Shown piece after piece: positions 1 through 13,059 of a stretch of 64,000 nt of DNA. Numbering within the stretch: the stretch's first letter is position 1; the number at the start of each line of letters is the position of its first letter. The DNA is from Sarcomyxa edulis (taxonomy: Eukaryota > Basidiomycota > Agaricomycetes > Agaricales > Mycenaceae). The notes under the pieces are model-generated. The model did no database searches and had not been told where the DNA came from. It saw only the letters and a program-made list of their open reading frames with translations. The stretch spans positions 1,922,001 to 1,986,000 of the forward strand of contig QUOL01000005.1 of assembly GCA_009761415.1 (NCBI GenBank), written 5' to 3'. The position numbers and the translations under genes are program-made.

Positions 1-1448
1 TTCTTCCTCTCGCCCTCTGAACCTACTGCGTACAGATCGTTGGGCCATTTAATCCGCGTACATTGTCCCCATTTCGGTCCCAACACAGAATCGTCTCGGC
101 AAGCTTCCACGATAGCAAGTGCGAAAAGATATTGGATAAAGACCAATTTGTTCGCTGGCAGGTACGGTAGGGTCGTAGATGTAGACAACGTAGATACGCG
201 AAGGACAAGGGAATATTGCAGGCATCCGCTTGGGGAAAGCCATACGTTGGAACCACGCCCCCGGCCGGCGAGTTGATGAGATGCTAATGAAAGGAAAGGT
301 GTTGGAAGGGCAGAGAGTAATCGCGGATTCCTGGATGAGGTCGATATTGACAAGTGACAATTTGGAAAGCGGGCTACTCACTTGTCTAGCATGGTTTGTG
401 TGCTTGTGACCATCTCACCGTAGAGAAGAGCATCCCCGAACCGCCAAGTACCACTTGCTCGATCTTTCTGTCCAGTGGCATTGGAGTCTAGCGCATCGAA
501 AAATGCGCTGATATCGAACAGAGGTGTCTGTTCCCGACTGGGGAGCTTTCCATCTGCACAAATGACGATGTGTCTATCCTTTTCGCTAGGCTGTATATCA
601 GAGGCGGCGGTTTCTGACAGGGAGTGGAAGTGGAACGTGTCGTTCGTATCATCGAAGACGGTCAAGGCAGACGAATTGTCGGCAGCGGCAGTAGCAAGGG
701 CGTCTGTCACTTTTGAGATTATCCATGGTTTGCGCGGGCTGGAGGTTAGAAATTGGGGAAGCGGACGAGCCTGAACACGGGCCTTGTCTAAATCAGGACT
801 TGTCGGTAAATGGAGGCCAAATATCTCGAGAGTATCCTTCAACAGATGCAGTCCCTCTGTGGATGCTGGATCTTCGATGTTCGGTCCCCAGAGTATTATC
901 TTTCCGCGTAAGAAATCGTACTGTATCCCGGCAATTCCACCATCTGCGGAGTATTTCAACAACACTTTGATGTTGTCCACTTTCTCAACATGCTCGAAGT
1001 CTCGTTTAATCCCATTTTCGCGTACGTCCCGGATCGAACGTCCTTCTTGCGTCTGGAGAGTTACGCTTTGAGAACTTGTAGACGGACCATTGGCAGTCGG
1101 ATATATGTACATTCTAGACACATTATCAAAGAAGCGCAGCGAAAGATCTTTGGGCATCCCTGGTACCCATTGGTCTGCTATGCATCGAATTCCAAAACCG
1201 AGGCCAAGGAAAGAACCACCGCTTTGGATGTATGAGATTATTGCGGAGGTTGCTGGTGATTGGACAATGTGCTGGCATTGGGGAAAGACTAGAAGAGCAC
1301 AATTTGTAGCCCAAGGATGAGACTGGAGAGATTGGAGAGATATTTTCTGGACGGTATAGTTGGGAGTCAAGAGAGATTGAAGAGTCGAGATTGCATTCTC
1401 GAGAGAAGATTGGATAATTTCCGGACCAGAGTAAACGAGGACGTTCAT
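1..1448 (-). CDS. BPL1: Biotin-protein ligase (holocarboxylase synthetase), 3' end outside window
   Basis: The enzyme activates biotin with ATP and attaches it to a lysine of carboxylases such as acetyl-CoA and pyruvate carboxylase. The protein starts MNVLVYSGPEII, typical of the glutamine-amidotransferase-like BPL N-terminal domain of fungal and animal enzymes. That domain and a linker fill the first exon (about 1448 down to 380). After an intron of about 50 nt, with the join at TMLDK, comes the catalytic LplA/BirA-type domain. Its biotinyl-AMP loop reads GRGRGSNVWLSP (about 265-230) and is followed by KWPNDLY (about 50-30). The rest of the catalytic domain and the C-terminal domain lie beyond base 1. 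The gene is divergent from GDP-fucose synthase across only 238 bp. Identification is firm; internal exon limits other than the first join were not checked. Confidence 0.9.
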
Positions 1449-1686
1449 AACTTTCGATATTCCCCTCTTTATTTCGACGTAGTCCGGTTGGATCTAGTAT
1501 CCTAACGGTACTAGTCAGTATAAGTCGATAATTCGAGGAGGATCGATGAGCGGAGGAAAGAGTCCGAGCCAATCTCCGAGTGTGCCGAGAAACTTTATTT
1601 ATTCTATTTTTGCTAAGTCCTTGCTAAGTCCTGCTCCCGGCGACTGCGAGCTATCTTCCCTCGAACTTCATCCCAACTTTACGGAA
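1449..1686. promoter_or_regulatory. Short divergent intergenic region (BPL1 / GDP-fucose synthase)
   Basis: The 238 bp between two start codons facing away from each other must hold both promoters and 5' UTRs. A small direct repeat reads TTGCTAAGTCC twice (about 1609-1631), just upstream of the fucose synthase. I see no convincing TATA box. Shared regulation is possible but is only inferred from the spacing. Confidence 0.35.
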
Positions 1687-3168
<1,482 letters not shown>

Positions 3169-3476
3169 TGAGACGAAATTAGCAGAAGTAAACCAAATTT
3201 CTCGTTTCAAAGACTATGGGTCATATATGTACATCGTCGTTTCTCTACCGTCCCGAGTTCTTCGTCGTCGGATTTTTGGGGTGCATACCCTCATCATGAG
3301 CAACGGGAAGAATGAATATCCCTTAGTGCCAATCCACGTAGACCGATGCTTGGCCTATCCTATACAAGGACCCCGCGGGGCATTTACCGCATCTGAACAT
3401 TTAAGCTGCTACTTTTACCGTAAAAGCCACTCTCCAGCCTCGACGTCGCATCCTCCCTCTGTCCGAAACCACCATC

Positions 3477-4949
3477 ATGTCAAACTTCAGTGATATCTCA
3501 ATCCCCGCCTTTGCGAAACTTGACCTACCCTCAGCAGAGGAATATCGCAAACGCAAGGTCGCCCTCATCTCTGGTGAGTGCAACAGATGTACATCTCGGA
3601 TCTTTTAGCCGTATACCTAACTGGGTTTATTACCTACAGGCATCACCGGTCAAGATGGATCTTATCTGTGAGTTCAGAGCGAATAATTATCGTTGGCCTC
3701 CTACTCACAGATGTCATCCGCAGCACTGAGCTTTTGCTGTCAAAAGGATACCAAGTTCATGGAATCATTCGTCGTTCCTCTAGCTTCAACACTGGTCGTC
3801 TGCATCATTTGTACGAGGACCAGCATGAGCGTGCGCCTGTTTTCGCTCCATTTGACGCGTGCTCAAAGAATTGACATCCCATCGTAGGCCCCAACAAATT
3901 CAAGTTGCACTACGGCGACTTGAGTGACAGCACCAACCTCGTCTACATCATCGCCCAGGTTCAACCCACCGAAATATACAACCTCGGTGCCCAATCTCAC
4001 GTCAAGGTCTCTTTCGAAATGGCCGAATACACCGGCGACGTCGATGGGCTTGGCACCCTTCGCCTCCTCGATGCCGTCCGCACTTGCGGTCTTGAGCACC
4101 ACGTCCGCTTTTACCAAGCCTCTACCTCTGAATTGTACGGCAAAGTCGTTGAGACGCCTCAGAGCGAGACGACACCGTTCTATCCCCGTTCTCCATATGG
4201 GTGTGCCAAACTATATGCGTACTGGATCGTTGTGAACTACAGAGAGGCTTACGGGATGTTCGCGTGTAATGGAATCTTGTTCAATCATGAGAGTCCGAGG
4301 AGAGGGAGGACGTTCGTCACCAGGAAGATCACTAGGGCGGCAGCGGATATCTCGTTGGGGAAGCAGTCTTGTCTGTATTTGGGGAACATCGATGCCCAGC
4401 GGGATTGGGGACATGGCGAGTCTGATGTCTATTATTGTCCATCACTATATGCTGATCAGGCCGCATTATTAGCCCGCGACTATGTCGAAGGCATGTGGCT
4501 CATGCTCCAGCAAGATGAACCGGAAGACTTTGTGCTGGCAACTGGTGAAACTCACCCCGTCCGCGAATTCGTTGAGAAGTCTTTCGGAGTCTTGGGCATT
4601 GACCTTGAGTATGTCAACACTGTTTTCCTATGTAACAGGATTTAATTCTCCTTCAGATGGTCTGGGAAAGGCGTCGAGGAAGAGGCCAAAGACACCAAGA
4701 CTGGAAAGACTATCGTCAAAGTCGATCCAAGATACTTCCGTCCAGCTGAAGTCGAGTACGCGTCAATTCTCACTATTCTCACTCCACCTTATCCTGATGA
4801 ATGTCCCGCACAGACTTCTCTTAGGAAATCCTGCCAAAGCCGAGAGAGTCCTCGGCTGGAAGCGCAAAGTCGACTTCAATTCTCTCGTCAAGGAGATGGT
4901 GGATGCTGACCTCACGGCGGCGAAGAGCTTGGTCGAGGATCAAAACTAG
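3477..4949 (+). CDS. GMD: GDP-mannose 4,6-dehydratase
   Basis: Converts GDP-D-mannose to GDP-4-keto-6-deoxymannose, the first committed step to GDP-L-fucose. It is an NADP-dependent extended short-chain dehydrogenase. The N-terminal dinucleotide motif is [18 protein letters not shown] (exons 3477-3573, 3640-3667 and from 3724). [13 protein letters not shown] follows, then the catalytic STSELYG and YGCAK (Thr, Glu, Tyr and Lys all present), then NHESPRRG. An intron at 3831-3887 joins HER to PNKF. The intron at 4416-4472 can only be read with a GC donor (GCGAGT...TTATTAG), joining GH to ARDYVEGMW. The C-terminus ends KSLVEDQN. All active-site residues are intact. It is the immediate downstream neighbour of GDP-fucose synthase on the same strand. 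Confidence 0.95.
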
Positions 4950-5388
4950 GCTCACAGATTGGCTACGAACCGGAAACGACGAGAAAAAGGCTAACAGAAA
5001 AAACCCCAAAAATTATACCCGCATCTAGAAACGGAGACGGGGTCAAAGTTATACGTTCGCTTTTGGACTGTCCGTCACCTTGTTTTCATCCTCTAGATAT
5101 CCTCGCCCTCAATTTTCGCCCGTTTGCGCATTCCCGGCATTTTCTGAACCAAGCGGAGTCGATCCACAATAAAGAACTTTAATACTGGTACTGGCTATAA
5201 TGATTAATATACCAATGACGATCTCGCTTGAACGCAACCATTGACCTCGTCTCGTGTATCAGACCGGTCTTTGAGGCAACATTCAGTGTCATTCGTAGAT
5301 TCAGAGCGTCGACGCGTAGATAAAGATCAAAAATCTGAAAGATAATGAATTTCCACGCGTAACGCACCGGCCCATTACCGAGGGCCCG
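4950..5388. other. Intergenic region without a recognised gene
   Basis: About 440 bp between GMD and FAD synthase holds the GMD 3' end and the FAD synthase promoter. No conserved reading frame, RNA gene or repeat was seen on either strand. The small frames present have no recognisable domain. Confidence 0.5.
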
Positions 5389-6819
5389 ATGCTCTTGAGC
5401 CTGAAATGCATTCGACTGTTCGCACCCCCGTCAATCTCTAGATATTTCTCCATCAACCCACCACAAATAATGCCTATAGACTGCAAGAAAGTCGCTCGTC
5501 AAGTCTACGATCTAGCCAGTTCTTCGCATCCTATCGCTCCTCTGGTCAAAGAAGCCCTCGAGGTGATCGATACAGGTCTAGATAGCCACGGGTGCGTTTA
5601 GCGAGATCAATGAATTCATACGCAACATGACGTTTTTGAGCTTCAAGGCAGGAGAATGTATCTATCAGCTTCAACGGTGGAAAAGACTGTGAGCATCGTC
5701 CATTTCGTATCCCCGCATATCCTCTAATAATCATCCAGGTACTGTGCTGCTGCACTTGTACGCTGGAGCTCTAGCTCGGAGATTGTCATCCTCCGAAGCA
5801 GTGAAACCCATCCCGGCACTCTACATCCCTCTCCCATCGCCCTTCCCATCTCTCGAGTCGTTCATCGAGGAGGAAGCCGAAACCTATAACCTCGACTTGT
5901 TCCATTGCATACCAGAATCGAATGTAGTAGAAAGTGTCGTAACGCCCGCTCAATCGAACGGTGCTGACTATCTAAACTCGCGGAAACCCAAGGCTGTTGG
6001 TAAAGCCAAAGGAGGCGAGGGTATGAGGCAGGCTCTGGAGATGTACAAGAAGAAATTCCCGAATATCACTGCTATTCTGATTGGGACGAGAAGATCAGAT
6101 CCTCATGGAGGTGTGTGCATTGCGTATCTATCATATTAGCAAGTGCTGACCCGGGTTGCAGCCTCGCTATCCCACCGAAACATGACTGACCCGGATTGGC
6201 CTCGTTTTGAACGGATGAACCCGATAATCAACTGGTCCTATCCAGACGTGTGGACATTCCTGAAAGATCTCGATGTCCCATATTGTAAACTATACGACGA
6301 AGGGTTCGTTCTTCCCAACCGTCTATCTCTGAATCCAACCACTAATAATGACATTACAGATACACATCCTTAGGGTCCACATATAACACATTCCCCAACC
6401 CCGCCCTCCTCATTCAACCCACCTGCGTCCCTTCCATCTCAATCGATTATTTCACTCCTCCTCCACCAACAGCAGCAACGGACTCAACATCTCCCACGAC
6501 CGTCCTAACTCCAGGAACGGCCCTGCATAACATCATGTCCACCACACACACGCTCCCCGACCCCCACGCCCACGCCCACGCCAATAACGAGAACGAGGCC
6601 ATATCCCCCGGTTCCGCTCTATCCAGCGTCATGTCCACCACACACACTTCCCCGAAACTTCCTCCAAGTCCTCTCACCGAGAGTGTACCACCACCGAACC
6701 ATAAACCTCAACCCGTGTCCCTGCCTCGATATAGACCAGCCTACGAGCTCTTGGACCCGAATCTCGAACGCGCAGGACGCGCTAGCAATTCTGCTCCGGT
6801 TCCTGCGGCAGACTCTTGA
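5389..6819 (+). CDS. FAD1: FAD synthase (FMN adenylyltransferase)
   Basis: Transfers AMP from ATP to FMN to make FAD. It belongs to the PAPS-reductase-like PP-loop family used by fungi. The PP-loop SFNGGKDCTVLL is split by an intron after GGKD. Downstream are ILIGTRRSDPHG, then TDPDWPRFERMNPIINWSY and the PYCKLYDEGYTSLGS region, all typical of the family. The C-terminus reads RPAYELLDPNLERAGR. Two in-frame starts exist. ATG 5389 adds a 27-residue basic, hydrophobic leader (MLLSLKCIRLF...) that could target mitochondria; ATG 5470 (MPIDCKKVARQ) would give a cytosolic form. An insert of roughly 90 residues, rich in Pro, Thr, Ser and His and with MSTTHT repeated twice (6535 and 6631), interrupts the region before the C-terminus. 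It reads through without stops. Confidence 0.9.
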
Positions 6820-7157
6820 GAAAACTGGAATGCATAGTGAATCTTGCTCAAACATGTTGTTCAATTGTATTACTCAGAGCCATAAATCAGTGAGGAGTTG
6901 ATGTAGGACATATAGGAGTGAGCAGGGAATTGACAATTGATGTACTTAAACATTCTATTTATCCTATAGAATGCACGCCACTCGCGGTGTAGGGCGTCAA
7001 CTGATTGGGAGTGTTGTCGAGCAATACGGTTTGCACTTTGCGGTGACAAGACAAGACAAATTGTATCGCAAGAATCGCTCGAGGTGAGCTCAAAGTAAGT
7101 AAGTAAGTACAAGATACAAGAACAAGTCAAAAAACACTAAACACATCACGATCCCAA

Positions 7158-10100
7158 TCAATCATCGCTATCGCTCAATTCGACCTAATTAATCATCACA
7201 AAACCACATACATCAGTATAACAATATACAATACCCCTTCACAAACATGATAGAACGGAGAAACTCACGATTTTCTTAGCCTTAGCCCTCGAAGCAGTCG
7301 CTCTGGTAGACGGCGCGAAATTGAGCGTGGCCTGTTTCGCCTTTGACGTCGAAGCAGCGGCTGGTTTCTTCTTAGCTGATGCTTTTTTGGCTGGTTGGCT
7401 GGTTTCAGCAAGAAAAAGAGAAACATGGCATCGGTCAGTCAGTTAACGGGCAACAACATGAGTAGATGTGGGTAATTGAAAGAGACTCACCTAAGCACAG
7501 CAGCCCTATTCGTCCGTTTCGGGGGAGGAGGGGGCTCATCCTCATCATCCTCATCCTCATCCTCATCGTCGTCGATCTCGATCACATCCTCATCATCATC
7601 AGAATCGTCTACTTTCTTGCGTCCTTTCTTAGCAGCTGGAGCTTTCTTCGCAGCCGCCTTCTTAGCAGGTGCTTTCTTCGCAGCCACCACTTTCTTAGCA
7701 GCAGCCGCCTTTTTCTTAGCCGGCGGCGGAGCATCAGAATCAACATCGAACTCAGACCCAGAACCAGGTATATCGACGCTCATAGCCATCGAATCTTCCG
7801 AAGGTGCATCTTCCGCTTCGTCTTCGTCTTCGTCTTTGGCTTTGGCTTTGGCTTTGCCCTTGCCCTGGAAGTCATATATAATAACTTGATAGATGTCGAA
7901 ATTGTAGATGGAACGAAAGAACGAACCTTAGCTTTAGTCTTCGTCTTGGTCTCCTCCGTCCCCTCGATATCTTTTCGTCCCTTCTCTCTCTGTTCTTTCG
8001 CTTTCAACAACTATGCCACACCAAAAGTAAGTCAGAGCCACACGGATAATACACGAAAGCATACCATATCCTCGACATCATCCTCATCAAACGCCCCCTT
8101 CGCCTGTACCTGGACGTCTTTCAGGAGCGTTTTGAGTGCTTTCGCGACGTGCCTGTCACCACCCAAAAAACAACAACATCGTTAATTAGCCACCCAAAGC
8201 ACGCAACGCCACCCAAAGCACAAGCACGTACGTCTGAATAGCATGCACATCATCCTTCTCCACAAACAACCTAATAGCCTCCCCCATCCCCCCCTCCCCC
8301 AAAACCTGCAACTCCTGCACACTCAAATACTCCCTCACCAGCGTCCCCACTCTCACCCTCGCCAACTTCTCACTGGCGCTTAAATCCAAATCGGGGTCGT
8401 CGATGGATAGTTCGGGGTGATCTGGATGGGAGAGGAGGTGGGAGGAGGAGGAAAGGGTGGAGCGGGTGGGACGTCGGTGGAATACGAGTACGTCGCGGGG
8501 GTTTGCGATGTGGCCTTGGTATTCCTGCCCGAAGCGGATGGGGTTGGACATTGAGGGGATGCCTGTTGTGTCTACCTGCGGTTATGATGGCAATATCAAT
8601 CGAACAAGACGAAGGAGGAGTGACAAGACAAATCAGATAATTAGTCGGTGTCGGTGAGGGAACAAACGACCGTGTCCGTTGACTCACCTTGAGACGAATA
8701 AGCGGCAACATCCTCGGCAACTCCTCCTCCCCTTCCTCAACCGCCCTCGCATTCCGTTCGTCCCATTGTATATTCGCTTGCTCGATCAATTTATTTACCT
8801 TCAAATAAAACGTTGTTAGCGTTAATCAATCAGATTAAAACGTGAAGTTTAGTAGAGTGAATGCAGAATGGAGAATTTCCTCATCCATCCTTTTCATCCC
8901 ATCCACGCCCATCCCTCATTTTACACACAAAGAGAAGACTCGGAACACAAAGAGGTACACAACACAAAAAAAAACAGCGCACGCACCTTCCCCCTCAAAA
9001 CTCTCCCAATAGCCAACACATCCCCCACATCAAACCCCTCCTCCTCCGCCACCTCCTTCATCACTATAGACTCGATGACGAAGGGCCGGACGGTGCGCAG
9101 GGGGAGGGGTGTTAGTGTGTATTCTTTGCCTTGGATTTGGAGGAGGGCTACGTGTCTGTGGGGGTGAGTTAGCGTTAAAGTGAATAGCAATACGCCACAC
9201 TGAAAGGAATGGGATGACGGAAGAATGGAGGGTTCCAAAACAGAGAAGGGTGGAGGGAGAAGCGAATGGGAATGGGAATAAGAAGTAGGATAGAAAGACG
9301 GCAGACTGGAAGCAATCCAAGATGGCGAACGAAAGGAATAGCAAACTGCCACACTGAAAGAGATAAAAAGCAAGACGCCAGACCGAAAGGTCCAACAAGA
9401 ACGCCACACCAAAGATCACATCTTCCACCAAAAAACCCCCAAACCCAAAAACCCAACCAAACCCCACAAAGCAAATCACTCACTTCTCAACCCCCTCCCC
9501 ATCCGCCAAACTCGTCGCCACCGACGACCCCGGCTGGGTAATCCTATACGTCTTCCCAGGCACACTCTCCGGGACAATCCGACACGGATGTTCGTGTCCC
9601 CATACGACGAGGTCGATGGAGTCGTCGAACATGCCTTCGGGGACTGAGTTTTGGGGGGTGTGGGATACGCTGGGTGTAAGGAGGGGGGGAGGGGGGGGGG
9701 TTAGTGAAGGTTTGGAGAGGGGAGGAGTAGAGGGAGGCAGAGGTAGAGAAAGTAATGGGAAAAGACGCGAAGACATATACACGTCAGCTTTCTCTTTCTC
9801 TTCGGGAAGGGAGAGTAGAGTGCACACGGTAGATGGCAACAGAAACAACTGCCAAAGCCGAACTAGCCACACAAACAGTAGACAGAACCAAGCGCACCCA
9901 CCGATTCTGATGAAGCACCAACAAATTAAACCACTCCACCCCCACCCCCTCCCCATCCCCATCCTTACCCCTCCTTCCATTCCTGGGCATATACATCCGA
10001 ACCCTATTACTCCTCAACTCAAAATGCATCCGCGAGTCTTTGATATTGCCGATGGGGTAGAGGCCTAGGTGGGTGTTGCCCTTGCGGAGGAGGATTGGGC

Positions 10101-11016
10101 GGATTGAGAGGCCTTCTTCTGTGGGGTTGTTGTGGGAGGCGTTGGTTGCTGTTCCCGAGCCTGTAACAGAACTAGGATTGTTGGAGGAGGAGGTGGGATT
10201 GGAAGGGTTGGTGGAGGAAGAGGCGGTAGGAATATCGCATTTCCCCATATAATTGATGAGTCCCGAGACGGATAGGACGTCTAGTGCGCACAGTGCGCCG
10301 TCCGCACCAGTCCCCTGCGGATCATCATGATTCCCATGGATCGAAAAGACGGGTATGCTGACGTTTAGGTTTGGGTCTTCGTAGTTTACCGCTGGGAACC
10401 TGTCACACACCAGGTCGCGTCAATATCTTTACCACACAATACCACAACCACAAAATACAGCACAGTAGGAAACGGATTGGAATGAAATGGTATGGAATAG
10501 TATGGAAAGGAATGAATGGGGTACGCACGAAAACCCCTCCGCCTTCCCCTCATCCGGATCACTAAGCAACTCCATCTGCACCGGTTTATCACCAAGTGTG
10601 TATTCCCGTAGTAAAGCCATCGTCTTGTAGAGACTATCCCTTGAGGGTTTGTTCTCGTGAAATAGATCGCCTCCGAGGAGTATGAAGTCCACCTACGTCA
10701 GTCACCAAGTTGGAGGTGTGTCAGGGTGATGTTAGTGTAATGGTATGGTAGGTAGTGGTAGGGCTGGACGCACATCATGTTTAACAGCCAACTGCAAAAT
10801 CTCCTTGAAAGTATTAATAGAATCCTGACCCCGTATAGGATCTCTCTCCATATACCCGATGTGGTTATCCGTGGCTAGCATGATTCGGATCGTATCTTCC
10901 GGGTCTGCACACTCGTAATCGTCAGCACCCCATCCCTAGTGGTAGGTTGGGTTGGAAGGGTACTGACATGGATTTTGTATACCCGGAACGTTCGATTCTA
11001 CATCCGAGTCGTCCAT
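7158..11016 (-). CDS. MRE11: MRE11 double-strand-break repair nuclease
   Basis: Nuclease subunit of the MRE11-RAD50-NBS1 complex, acting in the nucleus on DNA double-strand breaks and telomeres. Exon 1 (from 11016) encodes [16 protein letters not shown] and joins [20 protein letters not shown]. Metal-binding phosphoesterase motifs are all present: [33 protein letters not shown] and VVWGHEHPC, followed by [18 protein letters not shown] and, after a 328-nt intron, [14 protein letters not shown]. Next comes the Mre11 DNA-binding region ([19 protein letters not shown]). The C-terminal tail is rich in Lys/Ala and acidic runs ([12 protein letters not shown]) and ends with KQATLNF. A 27-nt last exon (7158-7184) adds VELSDSDD. 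Introns are long and low in complexity. The gene converges on FAD1 and diverges from the transporter. Confidence 0.95.
9184..9415 (-). repeat. Degenerate short repeats inside an MRE11 intron
   Basis: The 328-nt intron at 9156-9483 has four related copies of a unit which on the minus strand reads TTCAGTGTGGCG followed by a short spacer and TTGC. Plus-strand copies start near 9190, 9344, 9374 and 9400. The same GTGTGGCGT core recurs at 13.3-13.8 kb and in an RPC6 intron. Confidence 0.4.
9678..9740 (+). repeat. G-rich polypurine tract in an MRE11 intron
   Basis: A run of G tracts with a few A's on the plus strand, with stretches of seven or more G's. Read on the gene's own strand it is the C-rich pyrimidine tract directly before a splice acceptor (…cttacacccag, joining R to VSHTPQN). 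It could form a G-quadruplex on the plus strand; this is a sequence-based inference only. Confidence 0.5.
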
Positions 11017-11294
11017 CCTTCCCTGCCTGCCTTGCCTACGCTAGCTGTGATTGGTTGGTTCTTGGTGGTGGTGGAAGAAAGAGACAAACGCGTCGTCGCG
11101 TCTTTGTTTGTCCCACACGCCCCTGCCAAATACCACACCAACACACCAGAGCTGAGCTCGAAAATAGAACGCCTTGATACCGTGACCGCAGCCCCGTCAC
11201 TTCCTCACTATCACTCACTCACTAAAACCGTCACTCATTCTCACTAGTACTAGTACTACCTACCTTATACCCGCACGCGTACCCAGTCCCAGCC
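11017..11294. promoter_or_regulatory. Short divergent intergenic region (MRE11 / sugar-nucleotide transporter)
   Basis: The 278 bp between opposing start codons contains both promoters. I see no clear TATA box. Close to the transporter start is a short ACTAGTACTAGTACTA run (about 11243-11259). Confidence 0.3.
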
Positions 11295-13059
11295 ATGGCA
11301 CACCAGAATACCACAAAACAATCCCCATCCTCGAGGGGTCTAGTCGTACGTACATCACCGGTACCTCGAAGTGGGAAAGCAACGTACTCACGAATAGCAG
11401 GTGGGCGTAGTCGTGTTCTACCTCGTAGCAGCTCTAGCAGTGAGTCTACCCCTCTACCCCGCGCCGTGTGCCCCACCCACTCACCCTCACCCTCATCCTC
11501 CCTAGATGGTCATGGCGTAAGTACCCCCCCCACCCACCTCCCCCTCACCTCTCACCTCCCAACCACGTACTAACTAACTAACCGGGCAGCAACAAATGGG
11601 TCCTAAACACAACCTCCGCACCCCTCTTCTTCCTCCTCGTCCAACTCATCATCGCAGTCCTCCTCTTCCTCATCTCAGACCTCATACGTATACTCCCCGA
11701 TAGACTCACTTTCGATCTGGGGGTGTGTAAGGGGCTGGTTCCGATGGTGGGGTTGAATATTATTGGGCTTAGGTGCGTCCCACCCCTCCACCCATTCAAC
11801 ACACTAAGTAAGCTTCGGGTACTAATTTACTTAAACTACGTACACGTCCACGCCCGCAGCTTCAGCAACTACACCCTCAAATACGTCGACGCCTCATTCT
11901 ACCAAGTCGCCCGCGGCCTAGTCCTCCCCTTCACAGTCCTAACCTCCTACACCCTCCTCCACACCCGTCCGTCCCTCCTCATCCTCACCTCATGCTCTAT
12001 CGTCACTCTCGGGTTCTTCATCGGCGTGTTCCTCGATAACCCCAATCCCTCCACCAACACGAACACCGGCGTGTCACTAGTCGGTATATCGTTCGGCGTA
12101 GCCAGCTCAAGCATAACAGCACTCCACTCAGTCATCATCAAAAAAGCTCTACCCGTCGTCGGCGGGAGCACCTTGTTGCTTTCTTGGTATACCAACCTCT
12201 TGAGTGCGGTGGTCCTTGCGCCCATCATTATACTTGCTGGGGAGGGACCGGATGTGTTGAGGTTGTTGGCGGGGTTGGACACGGTGGTAGAGGAAGGGAT
12301 GTCGCCGTTGAGGACGTTCATGTGGGGGTCTCTTATTACGGTTAGTGTCGCGTCTCTTTCTTCAAGGGCGTTACATACCCTTCTCCCTTCGTCTCGTCTC
12401 GTCTCTCTTCTCGTCTCCTCTCGTCTCCTCTCTTCTCCCCACCCCATGCTACCCCCTCTTCTCCCCCCCTCCCCCTCCCCTCCTCTTCTCCCCCCCTCCC
12501 CTCTTCTCCCCCCCTCCCCTCCCCTCTCCACCTCCCCTCCCCCCACAACCCTCACTAACCCCCCCCTCCCCCCCCCCTGTTACCCAGGGCGCCCTAGGCT
12601 TCCTAATGAGCATCGCAAGCCTCCTCTCCATCAAAGTAACCTCCCCCATCACCCACATGGTCTCGTCCGCCGTTCGGGGCGTAGCAGCGTCGTTGTTGGG
12701 GATGAAGCTTTTTGGGGATGTTATTACTACGTGCGTGGCGTCTTCCTCTCTATGTGTTTTATGCTTCGAAGCCAAGTAAATTGATACCGACGATGGTTGC
12801 ATCTTGCAGCGGCCGCGCATCATCAATAACGACCATCCTCCTCGGCTCGTTCTATTATACCTGGGTTAAACATCAAGAGTCTACTCCCTCATCACCTTCT
12901 TCTTCTTCCTCTCCTACCCCAGGAATGACTTCAAGAAAAGGATCGCGGTCGGGGAAGGGATCGGGGGAATATGAGAAGGTAGCGATGGAGGACATAGAAG
13001 CGGGTCTGCGGAAAACGAGTCCTCGGGCGTATGTTGGGCCTGGGACTAAGCCTGAGTGA
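11295..13059 (+). CDS. Nucleotide-sugar transporter of the TPT/SLC35C family, probably Golgi GDP-fucose transporter
   Basis: A multi-pass Golgi antiporter of the drug/metabolite transporter superfamily. Exon 1 (11295-11345) encodes MAHQNTTKQSPSSRGLV. Exon 2 (11401-11439) gives the first membrane segment VGVVVFYLVAALA. Exon 3 (11506-11516) is only 11 nt (MVMA) and joins exon 4 at 11590, NKWVLNTTSAPLFF. The core LKYVDASFYQVARGL, the following SYTLL, then KKALPVVGGS, SWYTNLLSA and IKVTSPITHMVS resemble animal SLC35C1 (LKYVGVAFYNVGRSL, VLPAVDGS, IKFTSPLTHNVS) more than other TPT subfamilies known to me. The cytosolic C-tail is Ser-rich (KGSRSGKGSGEY). Substrate assignment also rests on the nearby GDP-fucose synthesis genes, so it is partly inferred; another nucleotide sugar is possible. 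Confidence 0.78.
12378..12584 (+). repeat. Polypyrimidine tract filling an intron
   Basis: The intron at 12341-12587 of the transporter is an almost unbroken C/T run of about 200 nt. It is built from TCTCGTCTCC-like and CCCCTCCCCTCTTCT-like units and ends at the acceptor TACCCAG. Large open frames on both strands here (Pro/Ser-rich and Gly/Arg-rich) are by-products of this composition. Confidence 0.75.

Noticed and set aside
7466..8185. Long plus-strand frame (239 codons, rich in Ser, Arg and Ile)
   Set aside because: Antisense to the Lys/Asp/Glu-rich tail exons of MRE11; explained by low-complexity coding on the other strand.
11947..12555. Minus-strand frame of 202 codons, Gly/Arg/Glu-rich end
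   Set aside because: Antisense of transporter exons running into the polypyrimidine intron.
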